64,000 nt of DNA from contig WBMZ01008660.1 in assembly GCA_013400975.1 (NCBI GenBank), positions 62,001-126,000 of the forward strand, read 5' to 3'. The notes under the pieces are model-generated. The model was not told where the DNA came from. It did no database searches and saw only the letters and a list, made by a program, of their open reading frames with translations. The DNA comes from Atrichornis clamosus (taxonomy: Eukaryota; Chordata; Aves; Passeriformes; Menuridae). The position numbers and the translations under genes are program-made. This document shows positions 1-8,860 of this stretch, piece after piece. Positions within the stretch are counted from its first letter, which is position 1; every line of letters begins with the position of its first letter.

Positions 1-2470
1 GGATTGCTTTTGTTTCGCATCCTTTATCTCCACAAATAGTTAAGTGACTTCCACATTATTTCCACGAAAGATCAACTGGGTGCATTAAGTTGGGGAAGGG
101 ATGGAAAAACTGGGAGTTTGGTTTTGTTTTATAGCTCAGTAATGTTGCTACAGATTTTGTGTATATATGCAGATGTACACAGTTGCATGGATTTAGATTC
201 CTGGATAATTGCTGGGGTGTGACTGCATCCAGAAGCGCTGACGTTCCTGAAGTGGTGCCTGTAGGTGTGGAGAAGGAAACCTGAGTGCAAGCAAGGGGCC
301 TGTGTGAGGCTGGGCTGCCATGGGACAGCCCAGTGGTTTCCCAAGCTCCTCCAGCAGTTCAGGGCTCTGGCTCTGCCCAGGCCTCTCTCCTGGTGTCAGC
401 TCAGAGCACAGTTCATAGTCAGGCTCTCCAGGCACTGTATTTACGTAGCACTAACAGGCACTAGAGTTTGCAGCCCATGTCTTAAACCAAATCTTTCTTC
501 TCTTACACTGAGCCTCAGGAAGGCTGCAACAAGAAGAGAGGTCTGTAACTTTGCTAACCAATTTTGATAAGTATCTAAATCTTTTATTTCTAATCAGAAG
601 GTCAAATTGTGACAGCCTTACTTTTTTTCCAAGGTAACTATTTGTGTCAGAAAATGTGACCACAGTTTGGCCTGGAAATTGAATGTGCTGTGTATCAGAT
701 AACTGTTATCACTTGGTTGCAAAGGAGAATATCTACATTTCATGTAACTTCTTCCACTCTCAAAGACAAATAAAAGTGAGCACCTGACACTTTTTTCCCA
801 GGCACTGCAGTAAGTGACTGGCAGTTTTTTAACATCCTTCTGCAAATGTTTCATGATGGACTTTGGGGGTTGAACAAAAGGGAAAGTAAAAGTAAGTGAG
901 AACTTGTTAAACCTCAGTACCTCAGAAGCAAACTCTTGGTTATAAAATTAATTCAGATATATTTTTGCTTGAACTGAGAAAAAAGTTCTGAGGCAGGTAT
1001 TGTAAATGCAAAACTCTCGGTGGGCATCTCCCTGCTCCATCTGCACTCCCGTCTATGTCTAGGAGCTCAAGTTCTTATCTATCTCTTCTCATCCTTCCCC
1101 AGCTCACATTTCTAAAAGCAAATCTGAGTTTGATTCTGTAGAACTTCGGTGCCTAAAGGTGTTCAGAAAAAAGGTGAGTAAAAGTATCTGCATACAAGTT
1201 TTGAGGTGGTTCCCTAAAATTCTGCCAGAAAAACTAAAAGCCAATGCTCAGACAATCTTGTTGCTACATGAGAACAGTTGACATTTTCCACAGGTATTGA
1301 GAGGACAAACTGTTGGATGAGAACATTTTTACATTCAGTTAAGCTTTGTGAATAATTTTTGATGTTGCTATAGGTATGTACAAAAAGAAGAATACTGTAA
1401 ATAAAAAGAACTTTACCAGAACATCCAGATTTTTCTCACCTTCCTAAAGAAATATGAGCTCTCTGTGCCAGCTTCTCTGCAGCCTGAGGTTCACAGTGGT
1501 TCAGACTTTGCTGGTTGCCCACATCTCTCCCATCTTAATGAGGTAGCAGCAGCTTGTGTATTCCAGGGCTTGCAGAACCAAAGCAAAGGTTGTCTGGACA
1601 TCATAGGGATCACCAGGATTGCTGCTGTTCTTGTGCCATTTCTCTGCTGGAAACCCATCCTGATGGATCTTGATAAGTATTATCCTTTTTACCTCTAGGT
1701 CTAGTGATGGAGTCCTTCTTGCACAGGTTACACATGTCAACAAAGAATAGTTGAACATGGAATTTGGGACACTTGTGGTACCCTTGGCTGCTCCCCACCA
1801 CCTTCGTTCCACATTTGGACTGTCTCTCCCAGACAGAAAATCAAATGAGCCATCATTTGGCTGTTGTTGCAGTCACAGATTTGCATTGTGGCAGTGAAGG
1901 AAGCCAAGTGACCTGCTTAAAGCAGCTTGTGCAAGGATATTCTTAAGGCAAACATCTCCTGTTTTTTAGAATTGATTTTTGCAGTCTTTACCCATTGGAG
2001 TAAATGCTGTGCCTCCATGAAACTGCTGCAGCAGTGACACAGCAGGCAGAGGAACAACTGAGGTGCATGAGATTAGGTTCTTGAAGAGTAGAAAATGGGT
2101 CTAAAAAGGCTTTCTTTGGTAATCCTGAAATGTGAACATGAGAGATGTCAGGGTGCCAAACTTTCACTGGTTGTCAGAATCATCAGGGCTTTTCTGCAGG
2201 CTGATTTCCACAAAAAGAGACATTCTGGGGGCATTGATGTCCCAAAACCTGAATCCCCATCCAGGAGGGGCAGTGAGCAGCTGGAGGCCCAGGCCAAGAG
2301 GCACCGTGTGCTGTGTGACAAGAAGCAGCACCCAAGGTGTGCCCCTGGAGCCCAGCGAGTCCCGGCGTGGGGAAGGATAGGGTGAGAGCAGCCCTGCCCA
2401 AAGGGCATCGCACCAGCACTGCTCCCACTGCAGGAGGAAAAGCAAACAGCCAACCTTCTCAAAGTGAGGT
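1..2470. other. Intergenic sequence, no gene recognised
   Basis: This stretch upstream of the NME9-like gene has short open frames on both strands, but none reads as a known protein or has a convincing splice-linked partner. An AATAAA lies near 1400 (within taaataaaaag) and could be the polyadenylation signal of a gene ending outside the window, but nothing else supports that. No LINE, LTR or RNA gene was recognised. Confidence 0.5.
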
Positions 2471-2712
2471 TGTTTGGAGGGGGACGCCGTTGCTCGGTGC
2501 TAGGCGGTCACGTCTGCACCCACGCCCTGCTCGGAGCCCCAGTGTAGGAGAGGTGAGGCGAGTGCTGGGCTGGGGGCAGCCGGGCACGTGTGACAGGCAC
2601 AGGAGGCGGAGAGGCTCCAGCTGCGGCTCCTGCTCCAGGAGCAGTTCCCAGGGCCGCGGAGCGGAACTTCCCGGCTGCGGCGGACACCGGGCAGGGGGCT
2701 GGGCTGGGTGAC

Positions 2713-2726
2713 GCTGCCCTGGCAAT
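2713..2726. promoter_or_regulatory. X-box-like RFX site 1
   Basis: GCTGCCCTGGCAAT matches the palindromic RFX X-box consensus GTTGCCATGGCAAC at 11 of 14 positions. RFX factors drive many ciliary genes in animals, and NME8/NME9-type thioredoxin proteins are linked to cilia and sperm flagella. The match is visible in the sequence; occupancy is inference. Confidence 0.4.
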
Positions 2727-2732
2727 GCCAGC

Positions 2733-2746
2733 GCTGCCATGGCAGC
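2733..2746. promoter_or_regulatory. X-box-like RFX site 2
   Basis: GCTGCCATGGCAGC is a perfect 14-bp palindrome that matches the X-box consensus at 12 of 14 positions. It lies 20 bp (start to start) downstream of the first X-box-like site. Two such sites in a promoter-like block just before a ciliary-type gene make function more plausible than one isolated match would. Confidence 0.45.
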
Positions 2747-3038
2747 CTTGGGGTCCTGCCAGCTGCCTCACAGCTCCCTGGAAGTGAGCAGCAATCCAGG
2801 CCCTGCAGCAGCACCTCGGCTGTGGAGAAGGTACGAGCAAAGGTGTGCCCAGGTTTGGGGCGCTGCAGCAGGGCCGGGTGATGCTGTGGGTGCTGTGTCG
2901 TGGGTGGAGGGGCAGAGACAGGTAAAAAGCTCTCTCTGTGGTGCAGGTTGGCCAGCAGCTGGATCCACGGGATTAGAGGACGTCTGCAGTGCTTTGTGCT
3001 TGGACAGCTGTTCAAAGGACCCTCGTTCCTGCAGAGGA

Positions 3039-3071
3039 ATGGCTGCAAAGAAAAAGGAGGTAGTGCTGCAG
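3039..3071 (+). CDS. NME9: NME9-like exon 1 (start codon)
   Basis: The exon encodes residues 1-11, MAAKKKEVVLQ, and ends in phase 0 before a GTCAGT donor. The ATG has G at -3 and G at +4. The basic KKK start followed by a beta strand matches the beginning of NME9-type thioredoxins. Confidence 0.8.
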
Positions 3072-6000
3072 GTCAGTAGGAGCCAGGCCTTTAGCAGGCC
3101 TTGTAAACTCCAAGTAGGTGCAAAGGATGAAGTTCAATCTTGGGTATCTCAGGTTCTGCTGGCAGAGCCCACCTGCGAGATCCTGGTCATGGAGAGGTGT
3201 TAGGAGGTACAAGAAAAGTTCAAAGGCTGAAAAACCAATTTCACAGTGATGTGTAGAGGAAGATTTCCCTGTTTACACTGTACAAGTGACCTAGTGATGC
3301 TTTATAACTACTGCATGGGGAGAGAGGGGCTCCAAGAGCAGTTCATGATACAAAAACATTGAAACCCCAAAATAGGTTCTGAAGATCTGCTTCCAATTTG
3401 GAAATAAGTTCAGTCCTCACAAGAGGGAAATAATGAAAGAGATTATGGACTCTCTGACCTTGTTTATTCACTGTTTAAATTGGAATATGTGAACATGTGT
3501 AAAAAGGAAAGAGGAGCACTTTATTAAGGTGAGAATGTTTTCTCTTGCTGCTTGTCCAGCTGTGGGATGCGGAACTTGACATCCACCAGATCATGTCCCT
3601 CTGGCAGCTAAGGGAAGGCTGGGTTTACATCTGCAAAACTGGGATTGTTCACTTCTGCAGATGAAAGCTGAACCTGTGTAGGACGTGATGGGATGTCCTG
3701 GAAAGGTTCTGGTTTTGTTAGAGGAAAGCCAGCTCCAAGCAGCCTCAGGACATCCAAATTAGCAAAGCACCTGAAAGGGTGCTGGCAGTGCTTCAGTCCA
3801 GCAGTTGAACTCATGGCCAAACTCATTATCACAAATTGCTGTCATAAATCATTTAGACTCGTTAACATTCTGTGAAACACTCCGTGGGTGGTCCCAGCAC
3901 TAGGGATAATTAAATTTTGTAATTCTGCAGGTGTTCTCTGAAAAGATTGTGCTTGGGTTCATGAGCTGAACATGCAAATAAAGGGAGGTGTGAGTAGCCT
4001 GAGTGAGTTGAGGACCTGGAGAAACTGCCCTGTGACCTCCAGTGACCAGATCTGAACACCTGGGAGAGGGCATTTGATTTGCACTGGAGTTTCCACTCAT
4101 GGAATTCTTGACTGTGGGATTTTAGCAGCCCTTTAATGCCCATTGGTATTAATTATTGTGAAATAGCTGGCCTTGGTGCAACTTCCTGTCTTCCATTGTA
4201 GCCTAAATGTAGTTGGGGTTGATGATACTCACTGAGGAAGGAATTAGGAATCTTCATTGTTCAGGACAAACAAAACCAGATCTTGCATTTCTCAGGAAGC
4301 CTTTTTTATTTTAACTTGCTGTGTTTTTCTAAGTGCATACTGAAGGGCAAGTCCTGTAAGATGGGGATGATGCTAAAGATTATATCCTTTTTAACAACAG
4401 TATTGGAGTTGTGGGATAACAGAGTGTGTGGTGCAGTGTGTGGAATGATCAAGGGCATTCTTGGCAGGGTAAATCCCTGTGCAAGCTCATCTAACACTGA
4501 GCTTTGAGGAGGGGATTAGAAGAATTCCACAAGTCCCTCCCAGACTAGAACTTTGTGTTCTCTGTTCACTGTGTTTTGGAAGTCTTTGGGCAGCAGCTGG
4601 GAATTCAGGTAAGGACATGCTGGGCTCAACCCCGCCCCAGTGCCCACATATCATGGAAGCTTTGTATTTACTAGTGAGAGGATCTCAGCCAGAAGAGTTT
4701 CCTGAGTGCTCAGGTAATGCCTCTTCAGGCAGCTGTGTCCCTCTGATGGTTTACTGTTGTTTTTGCTGTGTTTTTGAATTTCCACACAGATTAACATCAC
4801 CAGCCAGGAGCTTTGGGAAGAAGTGCTGTGTCTCAAAGGACTCATTGGTAAGGGTTTGGTCAGCGCACTTGTTCTGTGTTAAAAGCACACCAGGACTGTT
4901 AGGAATTACTAGTGTTAAGGATGTTTAGTTAGTCTCTCCATTCCTCTTACCCTGAATGGAAGGAAAAATTACTCTGACAGAGGTGAGACCAGCAGGAGGT
5001 TGTAGTCCTGTTCATTTATGTGGGACACTCATCATGCAATCCAAGCAGAGCTGCTCCAGACTGTCCCCAGCACTAGGAACAGCCCTGGCTTCCAAGGCTC
5101 TTTGGTAAACCTCATGTGCTCTACCTCTGTGCAGTTTTCCCTAGGAATTCTGGTATCTCCAAGGTCACAGCCATGTCCTTGTTTCTACTTAAGACTCCTC
5201 CACATCATTATTAGCTTGTTATTTTATAATGTAATTTTGTCCTCTGATCCAGCATTTCAAACTTTGCAAGGGTTTCCAGTTCAGAGGTGAATCCAGCCCT
5301 CCTAGCATATGGTCTATTGGTCTGTGTCTCAAGTGACCCATTTTCCCTTCATCCTTCCTCATTTTCCTGCTTGCAGTTGTTGATGCATTTCAAGCCTGGT
5401 GTGGCTCATGCAAACCAGTAGTGAATCTGTTCCAAAAAATCAGAAATGAAGTTGGCAGTAACCTCCTGCATTTTGCTGTGGTAAGATCTCATTTGGCACT
5501 GATTAAAATATTCAGTCCCCTGAAATTAGCCAGGGCCTCAAGGCTAAAGTCACTTACCTTCCCAATATTCAGCCCAAACCATAGCAGTGCAGGAGTTCCA
5601 GCTGCTGGGAGTGAACCTGGAAATACAGGTACTTGGGTACATCTATAAGAATTCATAAAATTAAGGTTTTTCAGGCTTCAACTGATCTATACTTCCCAGA
5701 TTTCTGCTTAAGCAGGTGACATTGGACAGAGTGATTAACACTAATTCCCTCTGAGGTACAGGGAGAGGCTGCAGGGGCTGTATTTGGTCACCCAGGAGAG
5801 GAAAAGGGACAGATGTCCAATGGGGGAGGATAGAGAAGCAGGGACTGATGTCTCTCAGTGGTACACAGCAATAGGACAAGAGATAATGGGATAAGCTGCA
5901 GCAGAAAAGATCCAAGTAAATAAAAGGAAAAAGTACTCAGCATGGGAGTGTAGGACACTGGGACAAGTTCCCAGAGGAGCTGTGCAGAGCTGATTCTTGG

Positions 6001-7828
6001 AAAAGCTCAAACTGACACAGCCTTGAGCAGCCTCCTGTACCACTGAGACCAGTCCTGCCCTGGGCTACTCTGGGACTGGAGCCCTTCATGAGTCCCTCCT
6101 GCCTCAGCCATGCTGTGCCTCTGTGTTTGGGTGCCTGTCCTGCTGGAGGCAGCTCTGGATTGCAGAGCCGAGGCCTCTGGGGTTTCTCATGGCTCAGCAC
6201 TCCTGCCTCTGCTGCTGCTGCAGCCCCTCCCAGCACTTCTCTCAGTCCTCGTGGGCAGGAGGCACTAAATGCACTTTTCAGGCTCTTTCTCTGGATTCCC
6301 CCAGGGAAGCTGCTGGGAATAGACATCCCTGTCCCACAGGAGCTCTGTTCCAGCTCTTGCAGGTGCCATCTTCCTGCTTGTCAGTCACTGACACTGAGCT
6401 GTGACCTGGTTGTGGCCCTGGCTCTGACCAGTGTCATTTTGTCCCCTAAGTCTGGGACCCAGAGGTGTTTTGCTGTGTGTGGGGGGTAAGTTCCAGAGCT
6501 GAGGGTGTCAGTCCAGGCACTTTGCATGTGCATCCCTCCAGAGCAGAAATGCCTTTCTACTCCCACCTGTTTTATTTTACATTCCTTCTAGGCTGAAGTT
6601 GATTCCATTGATGCTCTGGAAAAATACAGAGGACAATGTGAGCCTGTCTTTCTCTTTTATGCAGTGAGTGAAAATACTTTCCCAATAGTTGCATAGCAAT
6701 AAACACGACCTGCTGGTTGGGAACAACTGTCCATTTGAGGGGATGTTCTATTTCTTTAACATGTGAGGGGACAATTTTGTTTGCTCTGTATCTGCTGGTG
6801 ATCAAGTGCCGTGCAGATGAGAATATACAGCCAGTGCCTTGCCCTGTGGAGTCTTCAGGTTCAGCCTCCTGCTTCTGCAGGACCTCACTTCTCTCACAAG
6901 CTGCTTTGCTTCATCCTAAGACTGATCAGGAACCACAAAGAAGGTTGTTCCAAGGTTCCCCTCTTGCTGTGGAGCAGAGCAGCTCTGAGGGGAGGAGGGC
7001 CTGGGACATACATTGTGTGTGATGAGCTGCTGTGGGCAATTCCAGAGCCCAGAGAGCACAACTTGAGCATTTGCTGACTGGTTTGCTTCCCACACCTTTC
7101 AGGGAGGAGAGTTAGTGGCTGTTGTAAGAGGAGCAGATGCACCACTGCTGCAGAAGACCATCCTGGAACAGCTGGCAGAGGAAAGGAAGGGTTTAGAACA
7201 TGGAGGAGAGCGTGTGATGATGGTAATGAATCACTAAAGCCTTAAACACCTGTAGTTGTGGGTGCAAGAGGAGAGGTTCAGCTCCCCAGGGCCCAGCACA
7301 GCTCTAAAGCAGAGTCTTTCCTTGCAAAAATCCCCAGCCTAGCCAAGCTGCTGAGCCACTGCCACAGGGACTGGCTTTTTTGTGTGGGCTAAAGAAATGA
7401 CATTTCTGAGGCACAAAACTGCCTGACCTGTGTGTGACCTGCTGCTCTTAAGGCATCTCTAAAGCCTGCAAGCTGCCTGCCCTGAGCAGCTCTGCTGATG
7501 TTGGCTGGCCTGTTCCTGGGAATGCTTTTCCCCCAGTTCTTGCTGTCACCTGATTGAGAGCTCAGCAGGTGACCCTGGACAGGGGCAGCCTCTGCTGTGC
7601 CTGCTGAGCTGAGCCTGGCCCAGGACAGCAGGAGGGCTGTTCCTGCTCAGGGGGAGGTGGGACGTGGGGCCTGCCTGGCAGAGGCTCACCTGGGAAGGCA
7701 GCAGGACATTCGGGATGTTGTTCCTGGCTCATCCACGTGCTCTTGCTGCTAGGTGCAAGGCAGAGCCTTCTCTAAAGAGCAGGGAAGAATGGCTACCCTT
7801 CAGGAAGAACAGCAGGAAGGCCAAACAG
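3039..7828 (+). CDS. NME9: NME9 (TXNDC6)-like thioredoxin-domain protein, multi-exon
   Basis: Five exons (3039-3071, 4790-4847, 5377-5480, 6592-6663, 7103-7222) join in one frame into 129 residues, and a weaker sixth exon (7753-7828) adds 25 more. The product is a thioredoxin fold: an N-terminal MAAKKKEVVLQ, the active site WCGSC at residues 38-42, the conserved proline at residue 83 (CEPVFLFYAGG), and a C-terminal helix rich in E, K and Q. The wording is very close to human NME9, which I know as a thioredoxin domain followed by a nucleoside diphosphate kinase-type domain. Such proteins bind microtubules or axonemes. No NDK-like exon was found before VPS8 starts, so the gene may be thioredoxin-only here. 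NME8 (several NDK domains) is a less likely identity. The thioredoxin assignment is firm; the 3' end is uncertain. Confidence 0.85.
4790..4847 (+). CDS. NME9: NME9-like exon 2
   Basis: Residues 12-30 plus one base, reading INITSQELWEEVLCLKG, the first strand-helix unit of the thioredoxin fold. The acceptor is TTCCACACAG and the donor GTAAGG; the exon ends in phase 1. Confidence 0.9.
5377..5480 (+). CDS. NME9: NME9-like exon 3, thioredoxin active site
   Basis: This exon completes Val31 and encodes up to Val65. It carries WCGSCK with cysteines 39 and 42 and the following helix VVNLFQKIRNEVG. The acceptor is CTTGCAG and the donor GTAAGA. The usual proline between the two cysteines (CGPC) is replaced by serine. 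Confidence 0.93.
5740..6070 (+). repeat. Diverged CR1-like LINE fragment
   Basis: The segment holds degraded but ordered CR1 3'-region phrases: gagaggctgcaggggctg, ggacaagagataatggg, then gggacaagttcccagaggag. CR1 is the dominant LINE of birds. The 3' terminal repeat is missing. It lies in NME9-like intron 3, in the same orientation as the gene. Confidence 0.5.
6592..6663 (+). CDS. NME9: NME9-like exon 4
   Basis: Residues 66-89, phase 0 at both ends. The segment AEVDSIDALEKYRGQCEP leads into the central strand, with the conserved cis-proline position at residue 83. The donor is GTGAGT. Confidence 0.92.
7103..7222 (+). CDS. NME9: NME9-like exon 5
   Basis: Residues 90-129, phase 0 at both ends. 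GGELVAVVRGADAPLLQKTI is nearly the same as human NME9 and forms the last strand and helix of the thioredoxin fold. The donor is GTAATG. Confidence 0.92.
7753..7828 (+). CDS. NME9: Possible NME9-like exon 6 (linker)
   Basis: This is an open 76-bp stretch in phase with exon 5, between a CTGCTAG acceptor and a GTAAGG donor. It reads VQGRAFSKEQGRMATLQEEQ and is rich in E and Q, like the acidic linker after the thioredoxin domain in mammals. Sequence similarity is weak. If the donor is not used, the frame runs on to a TAA at 7870-7872, giving a protein of 168 residues. Confidence 0.5.
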
Positions 7829-8400
7829 GTAAGGCAGGCACAGGTTTAGGATGTTCTTTGTGCCTTGAGTAAATACCTCTGCTAAAGCTGGAGCTTTCAG
7901 CGAGGCTTCTGCTGCTGCTGGGACACCAGAGGGACCATTCCTCCAGCTGGGCACAGATCAGCACACCGGGCAGTGTCCCCTTGAAACACCAAGGTAGCTT
8001 CTGTGTCTGGCATTGTGCAACTGAGGGGATTTATCCTTTCAACATGTGTTTTCATTTACATTTGACCCCCGCCTGCCTTTTGGCCTGGCAAGGGCTCTTG
8101 GAAATCCCATATGGCTTTCTGTTTCCAGGTGAGTTCTAAAAGAAAACACAAACGCTTGGGCACCAAGTCTAGTTACACCATCTCCTGCCTTCTCTAAAAT
8201 TAGCCACATAGTCCCCAAGGCTTTTGCCTCTTGTCCCAAAAGGGATATTTTTTCTTGGCTTTGCTGGGCCACTTCTGCACCCTGGCACTGTGCACACCAA
8301 ATCCCAGGCCCCAAAATGCTGAGAATCGTAGCCTGGCTTTAGCTGGAGAACCGTGGCTTGGCGGGTCGTGATGAGTGCTGGTCTCTGCCGCTTTCTGTGC
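7829..8400. other. Short gap between the NME9-like gene and VPS8
   Basis: This gap lies between the last NME9-like exon and the VPS8 CpG island. No nucleoside diphosphate kinase motif was seen here on either strand. Nothing else was recognised. Confidence 0.5.
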
Positions 8401-8860
8401 CTATTGCTAATTCTGTGCGTTTCCTTCCCTCGGAGGCTGACGAACCCCGCGGGCCCGGGATTCAACCGCAGTCGTGGAGCAGATGCGGAATCTTCCAATA
8501 AATAAAAGGATTTCCTGTGGCAGTACCACCGGCTCCGCGTCCCTTGATGTCCCCCGTCCCGGCCGGTGGCGCGCGGCCCCTTTAAGGCCGGCGCCGGGCG
8601 GCCCCGCCGCGCTGCGGCTGCGCGGGGAGGAGGCTTTGGCTGTGGGTTCGAGTCCCGGTGGTGCCGGCCCGGCCATGGCCGCGGCCCCGGCGCCAACCGA
8701 GCCCGAGCCGTGCCCGGAGCCGCCCGCGCACCGGCTGAGCGTGGCGGAGCTCGACCGTGAGCTGGACTCTCGCAGCGAGCTGGTGCGTCCCCAACCGCCG
8801 CCGGGGCGGCATGGCCGGGCCGCGAGGGCTGCGCCGCCCGGGCGCTTCCCGCAAGGCCGA
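8390..8860 (+). promoter_or_regulatory. VPS8: CpG-island promoter of VPS8
   Basis: CpG dinucleotides become very dense around 8430-8860, including the 5' UTR and first exon, as is typical of a housekeeping promoter without a strict TATA box. CCAATAAATAAAAGG at 8495-8509 could serve as a CCAAT or TATA-like element. Its overlapping AATAAA hexamers (8497-8506) could equally be the polyadenylation signal of the NME9-like gene just upstream. Confidence 0.75.
8675..8782 (+). CDS. VPS8: VPS8 exon 1 (start codon)
   Basis: Residues 1-36. It starts MAAAPAPTEPEPCPEP and ends with the acidic LDRELDSRSEL, which corresponds to the human segment just before IDDKEFD. The frame is open upstream to another ATG at 8474, but 8675 has the better context. 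The donor is GTGCGT. Confidence 0.85.

Larger units (their letters stand above)
2480..2830 (+). promoter_or_regulatory. NME9: GC-rich promoter-like region of the NME9-like gene
   Basis: GC content and CpG density rise sharply here compared with the flanks, and the block ends about 200 bp before the proposed start codon. A plausible 5' untranslated exon could end at 2830 (donor GTACGA at 2831) and join an acceptor after the pyrimidine stretch at 2930-2946, leading into the start codon at 3039. No TATA box is obvious. The transcription start is inferred from composition and position, not shown by a sequence signal. Confidence 0.55.

Noticed and set aside
2500..3048. 182-codon minus-strand open frame over the NME9-like promoter
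   Set aside because: Same reason as the frame over the VPS8 promoter: antisense to a GC-rich promoter, low-complexity P/S/A/R composition, no domain.
4273..4310. TKPDLAF reading as a possible NDK motif of the NME9-like gene
   Set aside because: It precedes the thioredoxin exons, lacks the usual upstream strand residues, and has no proper splice sites.
8643..8660. GGTTCGAGTCCC, identical to a tRNA B box
   Set aside because: No acceptor stem, anticodon arm or A box can be folded around it. It lies in the VPS8 5' UTR and is most likely chance in GC-rich DNA.
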